From: Umbilicaria muhlenbergii
Lineage: Eukaryota > Ascomycota > Lecanoromycetes > Umbilicariales > Umbilicariaceae
Reading direction: 5' to 3'
DNA: 64,000 nucleotides
NCBI GenBank assembly: GCA_000611775.1
Contig: KK106983.1
Span: 5,523,818-5,587,817, forward strand
The notes beneath the pieces were generated by a model. It saw only the letters and a program-made list of their open reading frames with translations. It did no database searches and had not been told where the DNA came from. Positions 11,634 through 23,271 of the stretch are shown here, in pieces (within the stretch, counting starts at the first letter, position 1; each line of letters opens with the position of its first letter). Made by a program: the position numbers and the translations under genes.

Positions 11634-13370
11634 ATGCAAACATCATGGAAAGCCTACAGCTTGCAAGGCTTACATATAGGCAGACGTTTCATTCACATGT
11701 CGCAGAGAATGGAACGCACCTACAGCGTGGGTCCCTTCTACACCCCTCTTCCCCACAAGTTACTGACCTGCTCGCAGGATGCTGTAGCAACACTCAACAC
11801 GGTTCAGTCAAACTATGCAGTTGTCAATGCTATCCGGGCTTCCGGTCGCAGCCTGAACCAACAGGCAATCCCTGAAATGATAGAGTGGTGCCGCAAGATT
11901 GGGTATGAGGTGTGCGCCTGCCCTTAGCTATGTGAAGCCTGGACCCTCGACTGACACACCTTTTAGCCATCTGATTTCAACCGCCTAAGACTTATTCACA
12001 TTGCTGGAACGAAGGGAAAGGGTTCAACCAGCGCTTTCATTTCCTCCATCCTCGCGCAGTACCTCCCCTCCGCCTCTCAACCAAGCCCTGTCATCCAGAA
12101 AGTGGGCCTCTACACCTCCCCCCATCTGCGCTTCGTCCGTGAGCGCATCCAAATCAACAACCAACCACTATCGGAGGAGGAATTCGCAAAGTACTTCTTT
12201 CAAATATGGGACCGCCTCGAAGACGCCGCACGCTCAGCCGGCCAACCCATAGACACCAGCGCCAAACCCGTCTACTTCCGCTTCCTAACCCTCATGGCCT
12301 TCCACACCTACATGACCGAAAACGTCGACACCGCCATAATTGAATGCGGCATCGGCGGCGAATATGACAGCACCAACATCCTCGTCTCCCCCACCGTCAC
12401 CGGCATCACCAGCCTCGGCATCGACCACACCGCCATCCTCGGCACCACCATCGAAGACATCGCCTGGCACAAAGCCGGCATCATGAAACCCAACGTCCCC
12501 GCCTTCACCGTCCCGCAGCCCGCCGCCGCCCTCGCCGTCCTCCACCAACGCGCCGCCGAAATCGGCGCCCCCCTCCACGTCGTCCCCATCCACCCCGAAC
12601 TCGACACCATCCAACTCGGCCTAGCCGCCGACTTCCAAAAACTCAACGCCAGCCTCGCCATCCAAATCGCCGCCGCCCACCTGCGGACTCTCGGCCAACC
12701 AAACCTCACCACAGACCCCCTGCCCGCGGAATTCAAACGCGGCCTCGAACAAGTCCGCTGGAGCGGCCGCTGCGAAACCAGACGTGAAAGGGGCATAGCA
12801 TGGCACCTGGACGGCGGACACACGCTCGAAAGTATCGAACTGGCGGCGAAATGGTTCGCCTCGCAGATCCCGCCCGTCCCTCCTTCCCTCCCTTCTTCCC
12901 TCCCTTCCAACCCCAACCCCCGAAGCCGGCGCAAACGCGTCCTCCTCTTCAACCAACAAACGCGGGATGCCTCCGCCCTCGCCCTCGCCCTCCACAGCAC
13001 CCTCTCCGCCGCCCTCCGCGACGAACAACCTTTCACGCACGCGGTGTTTTGCTCCAACGTCACGTTCAAGGATCGCGGGTATAAACCCGATCTGGTGAGT
13101 ATGAACACGAGCGCGGATGAGGTGGGGAGCTTGGGGGTGCAGTGGGCGTTGAAGGGAGTGTGGGAGAGGGTGGATGCGAGGACGGAGGTTGTGGTGAGGG
13201 GGACGGTGGAGGAGGCGGTGGGATGGGTTAGGGGGTTGGTCGGGGGGAGGGCAGGAGAGGGCATGGGGCAGGAGGACGGGGGAGCGGAAGAGGAGGAGGT
13301 GATGGTGTTGGTTACGGGAAGTGTACATCTTGTTGGGGGGGTTTTGGAGGTTTTGGAGACCGGGGGGTGA
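11634..13370 (+). CDS. met7: folylpolyglutamate synthase
   Basis: Three exons (11634-11726, 11778-11909, 11967-13370) encode 542 aa. The enzyme adds gamma-linked glutamates to folates, retaining them in cytosol and mitochondria. Splicing gives RTYS-DAVATLNTVQSN and then WCRKIGYE-PSDFNRLRLIHIAGTKGKGST, the last being the ATP-binding loop. GLYTSPHLRFVRERIQI and the ECGIGGEYDSTN block are typical of the Mur-ligase fold; DGGHTLESIELAA and LLFN mark the second domain. The first ~25 residues are basic and hydrophobic, consistent with a mitochondrial presequence, and a Met at residue 22 could give a cytosolic form (inference). A Pro/Ser-rich insert from a CT-rich microsatellite lies near 12870-12920. 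The 3' end is glycine-rich and strongly G-biased on the coding strand. Confidence 0.93.
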
Positions 13371-13540
13371 GATAAAGTGGGAGTGTAAGACGGAGCTTGG
13401 CGCGACGTTCTCGACTTGGTACGAGTAGATTGGATGTTTATACGGCATATCATAGCAAATAAGGAGGGTTTCAACACCGGCCATCAAACAGCTATAAATT
13501 CCAAGCTCGATCGATCGTGGCTATCTCAGAAGACCATACC

Positions 13541-15727
13541 CTACACCACCCCCCTCTCAATCCTCCTCCTCTTCCCCCTCAACCTCTCCGCCTCCTCCTC
13601 CTTCTTCCGATTCGAATAAAGCATCTTATCCAACACCTTCCTCTTCTTCCGACTCATCATCATCTTCTGCCTCTCCAACTCTTCCTCCTCTTCCCGCCGC
13701 TTCTTCGCCGCCTTCTTCCGCACCTCGTCGCCCTTTTTCAATATTCCCTTGATAGTGCCGGCGCCGCCGTTCGCGGCGCGCGCTTCGGCGAAGGTGAGAC
13801 CGGCCGCTTCGGCTTCGAGCTCTTTTTGGTGCTGCGTGCGGGTTAGTTCGGCTTCGTCTTCGGAGGAGATGGCGGCGGCGTCGGAGTCGAAGCCGCCGAA
13901 GGAGTCGTCTGAGGCTTCTTCGTCGCTCTCATCTTCTTCTTGGCTTCCTGCGACATCCATGCCGTTTCCGTCGGAGACGCTGCCGTCTTCAAGTAGGCCG
14001 GAGGTTTCAACTGCAACTCTTTCTGTCCCGTTCATGCCGGTGTCAACTCCATCTCCCTTCGCTGCTTCTTCTGCTTCTGCTTCTTCCGCCTCTGCAGCTT
14101 CGCCCTCTCTTTCCTGCTCGGCCAAGGGAGCACTGGGGTCATAGGCGCCTTTTGTAGGCTTGACCCATGGGCTCAGATGCGGTGGTAACGTTGCGCCGGA
14201 AGCATACAGATCTGGTCGTAGTAGTTTTCCTGCGTTGATACAATCCCATACCCATTGAGGCTGCAGGTATATCCGTCCGGGAACTCTACTTCCGGGTCTC
14301 AGTGTCTGAGTTGCCACTGCATCTGCCGCGGTTTCAGAGGCTTCGGGGACTTCTGGCAGACTGCTTTGAGGAAGGGGTGGTCGGTCGACGATCTGGTGTG
14401 TGATGGTGGGATCTGATTCGTTATGTGTGAATGCACCATCGCCGAGCACAGCGTCCCAGCCTACTCGCTTGCAACCAAAGGCGCGGAGTATGAATTCAAG
14501 GGGTTGTCTTGGTGTTTCGCGCGAAAGGAAGAAGGTAAAGGGAGCGAATAGATGTGATGCCTCCAAACCACTTATTTGTGGTTGTGGTAGAACATCTGCG
14601 CCCTCGCCGGTCGTTTCGAATGTATCGATCGCGTCGGTGCTCTCCTCTGCCGGTGCTTCTGGTTGGTCTGGCTCCACATCTGCTCCTGCCTCGGGAAGCT
14701 TTGTGATCGCATCAACCTGTGCTTGGATGTTCCCATTCGGTTCTGATGCACCATTGACCTGGTCCGTGGCTGGAACTTCCTGAATCGCTAACTGATTCGA
14801 AGCCTCAACACCTCTGCCCTCTAGAGTGAAAGCACCAAGCTCCCCACCTCGCTCATCGCTGCTAGAACTGAACTTGGGCGGATATACTAACCCTATCGAG
14901 GTGTAGAGTCTGAAGTTGACAAAACCAAGAAGCGTGGTGTAGAACTCGACGAACGTCCCCATTATCCTGAAATCCACATCTCCGGTGACTCTCTGCACGA
15001 ACTTGTATGGAACCAGCCATAATATATCCTGCCCTTGTATCGTCGCTTGATAGTATATGCCTTTGATTGAAAGAAATGACTTGCGAAGAGAATTTGTGGT
15101 GATAAGGTAGTGCTCGAATTCGAGGCATAGACGTTGGCAGAGGGCGATAGTCTTGGGTGGGACGGTAGATGTAGAAGGTAGGTTGGCGAAGAGGAACAAC
15201 ATGGAGAGCGCATCATCGAGATCCCGGAGTGCATCGACGAATGTAGGGTATCTTTCCTTGATAATGTGGTCAAGTGAGATCTTCGGCGTCCCGAACTTCT
15301 CAAGTCTAGCCGCATCTCCAACTTCACCTCTGCCTAGAGAGCGAGCTATCTTCTTCGCCAATGCCTTGTGTTCGCGGAACTTGTTTAATAGAGGTTCATG
15401 AAGTAAGTACTGTATGTCTTTGGTGTAGTAGAAGGTCGTCGACTGAGTGGAGGATTTGGAGGCTTTTTTCTTATTCCGAGGTTCTCGAGGGTATATGCCT
15501 TGTTTGTTCTCATATCAGTACGGAATGTTATCAAGACGTTTAGCAGAGAGCATTACCCTTGAAGATACATAGTCTTCGAAAATCGGGCAATGATATCTGC
15601 AGCTTGCGTACAGCTTGTGTTCTAGTGATGAAGTTCTTGGCTTGGCCAGACGTTCCTTTTTGATTGTCAGTAGTGTTCCATTGAAGTCGCGCCGCCATCA
15701 TGTACCTTTCTTCTTGATCTTAGCCAT
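13541..15727 (-). CDS. nop7: Pescadillo homologue NOP7
   Basis: Three exons on the minus strand (15706-15727, 15557-15655, 13541-15498) encode 692 aa. NOP7 is part of the PeBoW complex needed for 27S pre-rRNA processing in the nucleolus. The spliced start [27 protein letters not shown] and [16 protein letters not shown] matches the Pescadillo N-terminal domain exactly, with introns of 50 and 58 nt. The N domain continues to about residue 290. A BRCT domain follows at about 330-440, ending with [12 protein letters not shown]. The carboxy third is acidic (Glu/Asp/Ser/Ala) and ends in a Lys/Arg coiled tail. The gene starts 277 bp from divergent gab1 and converges on the folate gene with a 170-bp gap. 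Confidence 0.95.
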
Positions 15728-16004
15728 TGCGGAATATCTCTCGTGGATCAGAACAAGCGGCTGGTTTCTTCGTCCTGCTGCATCCCACATCGCAGGATCT
15801 CATTGTGTCGCAAAAAGTTCGATGTGATCCGTGCACGCTAAAGTCACCGCCTTCACAGGGCGAGCAGGGGTCTCGATAGCTGGTTCCACCTGCAGAGTTC
15901 CACAGGAGCTTCATTTGCGTACACATTGACCTCGAGCGGACACCATGCTGCTGCTACAACTGACATGCTCTCGAGGTTTTTCCTACCGATAGTCCTCAAC
16001 AAAT

Positions 16005-17527
16005 ATGGTCATTGATAGGCGAAAAGCTTTTTTATATGGCGCAGCAGCTGCTCTGCGGGTTCTGCTCTGCGCTGTATTCCCTTCATTGCCAAATCTCCTG
16101 ACAGGGCGCGTCGAGATATCCACGCCCGTGACGAGTTTCAAGAGACGTACGTTTCGGAGGCAAAGCTCGCAATCAATGGACGTCTACTAACTACCATTGG
16201 ATCTGCAGTGCAAGAAGGACTCTTTTTGTATACACACAATGTCTCTCCGTATGATGGAGGCGTCTTCTACCAAGTAAGCAGTTCTCCAAGCCCTAGAACT
16301 ACCCGAATTTGTGCTCATAGCTATCTTAGGCGCCTCTACTCCTACCACTGTTTGCACTCATACCTCCCGCCCTCTTCTCGATCACTACAGTCATCCTCTA
16401 CGTAGTCCTCGATCTGCTATGCGCCGACGCACTCATTCAAGTCGCCGAATCAGGGGAGTCCGGGGTATCACGCTTATTTCAATCACCGAGAAGGAACATC
16501 AAGTGGGACGGTGTGGCTGTAGGGGCAGCGTGAGTTGCTGCAGCTGGATATCAACCCAGGGGAAGTTGGTGCTAACGGCCAAGGCAGATATCTCTTCAAC
16601 CCATTCACAATCGCGACATGCGTTGGGCGGCCAACGAGCGTCTTTACAAACTGTGCAGTTCTCTACGCTGTTGCTAAGACTGTGAAAGGCCGGTCTATGA
16701 ACGCGATGCTGGCCCTCGCATTGGCTTCGTACCTCTCGCTATATCCGGTTCTCCTACTACCCCCTTTAATTCTGCTCTGCTTTGACCGTCAATCGAACGG
16801 CAAGCAATCGACCGGCAAGGGATCTCCTGTCAATGCAGCATCATTCGCCGCTTTGCATTTCGCCTTCTTTGCTGGAGGTATTGCTGTGCTGCTATACATG
16901 TCATATCTAACCACCGGTGGATCCTGGGAGTTCCTATCTTCGACGTATGGTGTGCATCTCCTATTACCGGACTTGACCCCGAACGTAGGGTTATGGTGGT
17001 ATTTCTTCATCGAAATGTTCGATTCGTTTAGAGAATTCTTCCTGGGGGTCTTCTGGCTGCATTTGGGTGGATACGTTGGAGGATTATGTTTCCGGGTGCG
17101 CAAGCAGCCCCTGTTTGTCGTCACAACCTTGCTCGGCCTCTTTGCCATCTTCAAGCCCTATCCAAGCATATCCGACACCTCGTTGTACTTTGCCTTCCTT
17201 CCTCTATATAGGCATATCTTTCCCCGTAAGTCGACCCCCGCTTTCTAGACCCAAGCACGTCCACGGAAACTGTGCTGACATCGCCTAGTGATGCGCTATA
17301 CCTTCTTCGCGGTCGCGACGCTCCTATACGCCACCCTCCTAGGACCAGCCTTCTACTACCTTTGGATATATGCCGGCTCGGGGAACGCCAACTTCTTCTA
17401 TGCCATCACGCTCGTCTGGAGTTTAGGTCTGTCGGTGATCGTGGCAGACTCACTGTACGCAGTGCTTCGAGACGAGTGGGAAGTCGAGCGGCCGGAGATG
17501 AAAGGGAAAGATGTCAAGCGGATATAG
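16005..17527 (+). CDS. gab1: GPI transamidase subunit PIG-U/GAB1
   Basis: Five exons (16005-16146, 16209-16273, 16330-16529, 16588-17225, 17289-17527) encode 427 aa. The protein is a multi-pass ER subunit of the complex that attaches GPI anchors. The spliced sequence shows LQEGLFLYTHNVSPYDGGVFYQ, then APLLLPLFALIPP, then AYLFNPFTIATCVGRPTSVF, the block most typical of PIG-U. At least eight hydrophobic segments are visible. All junctions preserve phase, introns are 56-63 nt, and intron 3 contains GCTAAC before its acceptor. The stop lies only 70 bp from the end of convergent naa40, so the 3' UTRs very likely overlap. Confidence 0.93.
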
Positions 17528-17597
17528 AAATCTTGCCAATACAGGCATCTTATCCTTAAATACTTTCCCAGTAACCGTGCGTAAATAGTCCACCTTA

Positions 17598-18230
17598 TCA
17601 ATTCAAACCCTTAGAGAGGATGATATAATCCGGCCTCTTGACAACCCCATTCCTCAAATTCCTCGGCCTTGGCGAATAATCATCCTTGTCGTACCCCAAT
17701 TTCTCATAGAACCTCAACGCGCCTTTATTCTCCAAAAATACCGTCAACATGGATTTCTCTACCCCTACTTTTCTACCCACCTCTTCCATAATCCCCATTA
17801 AATGCTTCCCCAACCCACAGCCCTGCAGGTGCTCCGACAAGTGAATCTCGTAGCAATAGATGACTTCATGGCCATCCTCGTATGTGATCATGAACGACAG
17901 GAAAGCTTCGACCTTGTCTGCGGGTGCGGAGTCTCCTGGTTGTACAAGCAGGTACCGCAGATCAGGCAGACGCATTTCCTTCCGCTTCTTGGCTGGCGAC
18001 CACCCAATACTAGAGCCGGAGTAGGCAAAGGCGCTGGTGGTAGCGATGAGGTCGAAGCAGGTGCTGAAGTCAGTGAATTCTAGGGTAGCGGAGGATTCGA
18101 GAGTGATTTTATAGTCTATCGAGGTTTGGGGCTGATGGAATTGGAGCGTTGGCGAGGTTGGGGAAAGATACTGCGATGAGAATGCGGAGACGGGAAGCGC
18201 GTTGGCGGCTTCGACGCGTGGGAGGGCCAT
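17598..18230 (-). CDS. nat4: N-alpha-acetyltransferase 40 (NatD), histone H4/H2A N-terminal
   Basis: Single exon, 210 aa, a GNAT-fold enzyme that acetylates the N-terminal Ser of histones H4 and H2A. Visible blocks are GWSPAKKRKEM before the fold, the strand VIYCYEIHL, the acetyl-CoA loop QGCGLGKHLM (Q/RxxGxG/A type), and LTVFLENKGALRFYEKLGY with DDYSP after it, all typical of NAA40. Length is normal. Start at 18230 follows from the lack of an in-frame upstream ATG near the conserved part. Upstream lies a MITE-containing gap. Confidence 0.9.
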   Translation of the reverse strand: MALPRVEAANALPVSAFSSQYLSPTSPTLQFHQPQTSIDYKITLESSATLEFTDFSTCFDLIATTSAFAYSGSSIGWSPAKKRKEMRLPDLRYLLVQPGDSAPADKVEAFLSFMITYEDGHEVIYCYEIHLSEHLQGCGLGKHLMGIMEEVGRKVGVEKSMLTVFLENKGALRFYEKLGYDKDDYSPRPRNLRNGVVKRPDYIILSKGLN

Positions 18231-18537
18231 TGGTGGTGGGTTGATGGAGTTGGGTGATTGTTCGGGGGATTATTATTGAGGTGTGCGCGGGATGATATCA
18301 CCGACCATGGCTGCATGGACACTCCATAGAGCAGCTCTACGGAGTCATGAGGAATGGATGGTTGGACAAAAGCTGGAACGCGTCAAGCCATGTGCAAGCT
18401 GAGCGCAGCGTTCGCGCTAGCTCCCGCACACTAGCTCCCGCACACTAGCCCTTTTGAGCGGTCACCATTGATCGTCGGACGTCTAAGGAAAGGGCGCCGC
18501 TGTTCAGGTTGTTACGCCTCAACAACATGAATGAGCC

Positions 18538-18579
18538 GCAGAGCCGCAATATTCAAGTTTCAACTTCTAGCGGCTCTGA
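18538..18579 (+). repeat. flanking repeat, left copy
   Basis: Begins GCAGAGCCGCAA, then CAAGTTTC, then ACTTCTAGCGGCTC. Matches in order the segment at about 19050-19088 on the other side of the MITE, with several substitutions and a small indel. Confidence 0.5.
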
Positions 18580-18626
18580 TTGTTTGCTCCGCGCTAACCC
18601 AATCGAGCTTCTTCGTCTAAGGTAAT

Positions 18627-18987
18627 AGAGGGATTTAGCCACCCTGGTCATGTTTTTTGAGCATATGTACGCTTTAAGACAGATACAGTTGGTCAGAGTT
18701 TTAGTACGCGTTTCCCTGTTCCAAAACCACTTACACTGCCGTTTACAGCTACCGTACACCCGTGCGCATTTGCTCAAAACCTAAATATGCTCAGTCACTG
18801 AGCAAATATGCTCAGTCACTGAACTACGCTAGCAACTGAGCCAAATTGCTATTGGTTCCATACCCTGCCATCAAAACAGAGACGCGTACTTAAGGCCACT
18901 AAGAACTCCGTCTTACCAAAACAGTATTAAAACGTGCATATGCTCAAAAAATGCTCAAAAATAATACCGGGGTGGCTAAATCCCTCT
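18627..18987. mobile_element. fold-back MITE (non-autonomous DNA transposon)
   Basis: About 361 bp with inverted ends. The left end starts AGAGGGATTTAGCCACCC and the right end is its reverse complement; inverted similarity then continues imperfectly inward for roughly 100 bp through TTTTTTGAGCATATG and AGTACGCGT. The centre holds a direct duplication of ATATGCTCAGTCACTGA. The flanks read TA on the left and TG on the right, compatible with a decayed TA target duplication of the Tc1/mariner type. No transposase frame is present. Most arm differences are C/T or G/A, consistent with age or with RIP. Confidence 0.75.
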
Positions 18988-19049
18988 GATCTGTCGTTGA
19001 ACGTCGCAGGGACTGCTTCGTATTTCACACCTTGTACCCTTCCTGCAAG

Positions 19050-19088
19050 TGAAAGGCAGCAGAGCCGCAAGTTTAAGTTTCGCTTCTA
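19050..19088 (+). repeat. flanking repeat, right copy
   Basis: Begins GCAGAGCCGCAAGTTT and continues TTTCGCTTCTAGCCGCTC. Ordered match to the segment at 18538, about 510 bp away across the MITE. Confidence 0.5.
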
Positions 19089-19281
19089 GCCGCTCGGCTT
19101 TCCCCCGCTCACTATCCACATTACCTTAGGCTAAGGTATCCTCTTTATTCCCAGCGGACGTCATGTGGTTACATGGCATACACTGTGTCCTTCTCATACA
19201 TGACTCATGCGCCGCCAGACATAGATGACATCCAGAAAGGCCTAACCTCAACCTTCTTCACCTCTTAGACTGCTGATCTCA

Positions 19282-19608
19282 ATGCGACCCATATCCTCGA
19301 TCTCGACCACCACCCGCACATACGCAACAGTGTTAAATCAACGGCCTCCACGACTTAGAAAACCTATCCTCGGCCTCGATCACTTCCTTCAGCGGCAGAG
19401 AGTCATAGCTTTGTGGCGCGAGATCATGAGAGCTATTTACAAAATCCCAGCATCGTCGACTCGGATCGAGATGAGGGATTTTGCTCGTGAGGAGTTTGAG
19501 AGGAATAGAAACGTGACTGAGCTTACTCAGATACGATATTTGATTTCGACGGGGAAGACGCAGTTTGATTCGATGAAGAGGTATGTTGATGAGCAGGCGA
19601 GGAGGTGA
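19282..19608 (+). CDS. LYR-motif mitochondrial protein (LYRM2-like)
   Basis: Single exon, 108 aa. LYR proteins are small mitochondrial matrix factors that serve complex assembly or Fe-S delivery and bind acyl-carrier protein. The start is basic and Ser/Thr-rich (presequence-like). LGLDHFLQRQRVIALWREIMRAIYKIP contains the LYR tripeptide position as LWR; the conserved downstream Phe and Arg region (FERNRNVTE) and helix RYLISTGKTQFDSMKRYV follow. This order matches LYRM2, which is linked to complex I. Family call is good; the exact partner is inferred. Confidence 0.85.
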   Translation: MRPISSISTTTRTYATVLNQRPPRLRKPILGLDHFLQRQRVIALWREIMRAIYKIPASSTRIEMRDFAREEFERNRNVTELTQIRYLISTGKTQFDSMKRYVDEQARR

Positions 19609-20308
19609 GGTCATGTGGAGTTGGGAACGAAGACGTTGTATGGGAGTGTCGGGACCGTGGAGTCGCTCTGTCCATGATGGGTGCCACGAGACGCCGTGTC
19701 GCGATTGGAAATATTCTAAATGGGTTCCCCGCTGCAGCATCGAGACTGGGAGGAGTGAATACATGGCCAGAGGATGGTTAGCATATGCGCCTTATGGGAT
19801 TACTCGAGCATCCCGAACGCCCTTTGCAAGGGAGCAGATGCAGAAAGTGAGAAACTTGGTCTGGATTGACCACCACGAAGTTACAGTGGACCAGAGAAAG
19901 TGGGCAAGCTCAGTCAGTCGCCTCTGACTTTCGTACTAATCATTGAATAGGAATATAGAATGGATCACACTCAGGTCACATTCTCGTCTTCTTGGATACA
20001 CGATTGCTTCATAGGCTCTACATAATGTACCATATCTTGCTCTGGCTGTGGTTTCCTCAAGTTGAGGCTGAGGAGCAAGTTTGTGGGATAACAGGCACGG
20101 GCCGAGGGCTATCAAAAGCTAGAAAAACAGTGGGCAGGTAAAGTTTGTGGGCTCAAATTCATAATCTCATTGCTTTGTACAATGGTTCCACCGTAGTATC
20201 AATACATCGAACTGAATGTCGACTCCCAAAGCCGCTGTCCCAAAGGCCATAAAAGTTTCAGTATCCATGCAGTCCATTTCCAGCCTTTATACGCCAATCC
20301 CTCGTTCT
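19609..20308. other. convergent intergenic spacer
   Basis: About 700 bases between the 3' ends of the LYR gene and rcf1. No supported gene, repeat or RNA was found. Confidence 0.5.
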
Positions 20309-20879
20309 TCATCGCCTACCCTGTACCAAGTCTCTTACAGCATCCAGAATGCCACCCTCACCTCTTCTTTCACTCTTTTCAACCACACTCTTCGCAGCCC
20401 CCACCGCATCCGGTGACTTCGCCGCCTGGTTTATGGCTTCCCTCCTAGCCCTCCAATCCTTATCTTCCCGATCTCTCGCCTCCAACTCCCTAATCCACGC
20501 CTCATTCTTCTCCTTAGCCTTCCTATCCGCGACCACACCCTCGAACTCTTTCCGCTTCTGCCGGTCCGTTTGGTAGTACATTGAACCTGCCACTATGGCC
20601 AGCAGAGTGAAACCTTGGGCGTAGATACGGGCGCGGAACATTCGGTTCGTCTTGACGTGGTCGCCGGCGCGGATGGATTTGGTGGCTTGGAGGAGGGCGT
20701 AGCATGTTAGGGCGCAGCCGAGGGGGACGAGGGGTTCTTCTTTTAGGCGGCGCGAGAACTTTTGCCAGCGATTTTCTTCGTAGAAATCTCTGTGTGGTGA
20801 ATTAGGTGGGAGTATTTGAAATATTTGGCGTTACATACTTGTCGTCGTCAAACGACGACGGCATAGGTGCTCCAGACAT
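20309..20879 (-). CDS. rcf1: respiratory supercomplex factor 1 (HIG1 domain)
   Basis: Two exons (20839-20879, 20309-20789) encode 173 aa. RCF1 sits in the inner mitochondrial membrane and helps assemble cytochrome oxidase and III-IV supercomplexes. The short first exon [14 protein letters not shown] joins over a 49-nt intron to [24 protein letters not shown]. The HIG1 domain has two membrane helices, around residues 32-48 and 66-84, with the [11 protein letters not shown] motif after the second. The tail is a charged coiled coil. The gene is divergent from ilv1 over 385 bp. Confidence 0.93.
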
Positions 20880-21264
20880 GATGGGCTGATCTTAGCAATA
20901 TGATGCGTGATGCTGTGACGCTTGACGAGTGGTGAGGTCATCCAAGCGAGTGGAAGTAATGGCAGGAAATCACTGCTTGTAGAGAACTGATCTGCCAGCA
21001 GATGTCAAAGTCAAGCACAAGACGAGATTTTGGGAACGTCAGTGATCAATTGAAATGGTATGCAAAGATGGTCGACCGATGGGCTACAAGAATGCATCAC
21101 GCTACAATCGACAGCCCTACTGTTTCTTGGAACCGGCCCGCGATTTAGGCGTTTCTTTCTACCGGCGCTGCCGAAGCCACAAGCGGCTATCTGGGGAAAT
21201 ATTTCGATAGAACTGCCCTGAAGTAGTTGTAAGCTCATAAACCTCTTGAGACACGCCTAAAGTT
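20880..21264. other. divergent promoter region, rcf1 / ilv1
   Basis: A 385-base spacer between two start codons pointing apart. No motif stands out that I can assign with confidence. Confidence 0.45.
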
Positions 21265-23056
21265 ATGGAAGAGCCCTCAACGCCTAATGGCATCCACACT
21301 CCCCAAACGCCAAAGCTCAATGGCTTGTCTTTGACCGAATATTCAGCAAATCCCTCACCGCCCTCTGGGAAGACAACCAAGTCCACAGCTTCGTCGCAAG
21401 TACCAGAAGCTTATCTTCTCCCCGATGGGTTTCCAGACGTGAGCACGGTCATAGAAACACGATTTGGACACTTGCTAACGCAATTGTAGTATCTACGTCT
21501 TATACTCACGTCCCGAGTTTACGATGTGGTCAAAGAGACCCCCCTGACACCTGCCATCAACCTCAGTAACCGCTTAGAGTGCAACGTCCTCTTGAAGCGC
21601 GAAGACCTTCAGCCCGTCTTTAGCTTCAAATTGAGGGGAGCTTACAATAAAATGGCACACTTGGACGCAACTGCGCGGTGGAAGGGGGTGGTCGCGTGCT
21701 CTGCTGGTGAATGAGAGATGTACTTTTCGGTTGTACATCGGCTGAATTTGTGTAGGAAACCACGCTCAAGGAGTTGCATATTCGGCGAGACAACTCAAGA
21801 TACCAGCCACCATCGTAATGCCCTCGGGCACGCCGGAGATCAAGCACAGAAACGTTTCGCGTCTGGGAGGATCGGTTATTCTATACGGCGACGACTTCGA
21901 TGCTGCCAAAGAGGAGGCGCATCGGCTGGAGAAGCTCCATGATCTTACAAACATTGCCCCCTTCGACGATCCATATGTCATCGCTGGTCAAGGCACCATC
22001 GGCATGGAATTGCTACGCCAGACGAACTTGCAGGAGTTGGAGGCTGTTTTCGCTTGTGTTGGCGGCGGAGGATTGATCGCAGGCATTGGAGTTTACATAA
22101 AGCGCATCGTACCACACGTGAAGATTATTGGTGTAGAAACATATGATGCAAGTGCAATGGTGCAATCTTTACAAGAAGGAAAGAGGGTTGTTCTGAAGGA
22201 GGTCGGACTTTTTGCAGACGGTGCAGCGGTCAAGACAGTTGGAGAGGAGACCTTTCGCTTGTGCAACGACGTCATCGACGAGATTATTCAGGTCACGACA
22301 GATGAAACGTGTGCTGCAATCAAAGATATTTTCGAAGATACCAGGTCGATTGTTGAACCAGCAGGTGCATTAGCCTTGGCTGGTATCAAGAAATACGTTG
22401 CGCGAAATCCGTCACCAAACAAGAACCGAACGCTGGTGGCTATTGCATCAGGCGCGAATATGAACTTCGACCGCCTGCGCTTCGTAGCTGAGCGTGCTGC
22501 GTTGGGTGAGAAGAAGGAAGCGTTACTTAGCGTCACTATTCCCGAACGACCAGGCGCCTTTGCAGAATTAGTGAAGGCGGTGCTACCGCATGCTGTCACA
22601 GAGTATTGCTATCGGTATGCAAGAGAGCAGGCTGCGAATATCTTGATGGGTATCTCAGTCAATGCCTCGTCACGGACACAAGATCTGGCGGACCTTAACA
22701 ATCGATTGGTCAAAGATGGCATGAGTGCCACGGATCTCAGCGGTGATGAACTGGCAAAGTCACATATCCGGTACCTTGTCGGAGGTCGGAGCGGTGTGGC
22801 AGATGAGCGGTTGTACATGTTCGAGTTTCCAGAACGGCCCGGAGCCTTGGTCAAATTCCTTACCACTCTGCGGCCCGACCACAACATAACGTTGTTCCAC
22901 TACCGAAATCATGGTGGTGATGTAGGGAAAGTCCTTGCTGGTATCCAATGTCCTGAAGCGAAGAAGACGGAGCTGGAGGGATTTTTGGTTCAGCTTGGCT
23001 ATCCTTTCTCTGACTGCACTGATTCGCCTATCTATAAGATGTTTCTGCGGGAATGA
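21265..23056 (+). CDS. ilv1: threonine deaminase (threonine ammonia-lyase), biosynthetic
   Basis: Three exons (21265-21438, 21490-21706, 21756-23056) encode 563 aa. The PLP enzyme makes 2-oxobutanoate from threonine, the first step to isoleucine, in mitochondria. Spliced motifs include KRED and [12 protein letters not shown] (PLP lysine in SFKLRGA), [10 protein letters not shown], the glycine loop GGGGLIAG, and [13 protein letters not shown]. Two ACT-like regulatory domains follow, each opening with a PERPGAF/LV motif (residues ~400 and ~495); feedback by isoleucine is known for this architecture. The first ~50 residues are Ser/Pro/Thr-rich with few arginines, a weak presequence. Introns are 51 and 49 nt. 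Confidence 0.94.
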
Positions 23057-23271
23057 AAGACATGTCAGAGGCATGGAGAGTTGCAATATGGTTTACAAGG
23101 CTGCACCAAATGACACCAGTGGCTGACGAGCGTGGTACCTGGGTATGAATCAAGTATTGAGAAAAGCTGCGCTGCCTTAGTGCTAATAAACTCTTTGATT
23201 ATTCTGCGATGTCTGCGTTTGATCGACTTCTTTAAAATGCCAGGCCTTACTGACGCTCTGAGCAGTTGTAT

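Larger units (their letters stand above)
18231..19281. other. intergenic gap with MITE and flanking direct repeats
   Basis: About 1 kb between divergent naa40 and the LYR-motif gene. It holds a 14-bp tandem duplication CTAGCTCCCGCACA near 18417-18446, the MITE at 18627-18987, and two related copies of a segment starting GCAGAGCCGC at ~18538 and ~19050. No coding potential is visible. Confidence 0.6.

Noticed and set aside
12308-13477. Long minus-strand frame (389 codons) opposite folylpolyglutamate synthase
   Set aside because: It mirrors a GC3-rich coding strand; the plus-strand protein is clearly conserved, and the minus translation is low-complexity Arg/Ser/Thr/Pro.
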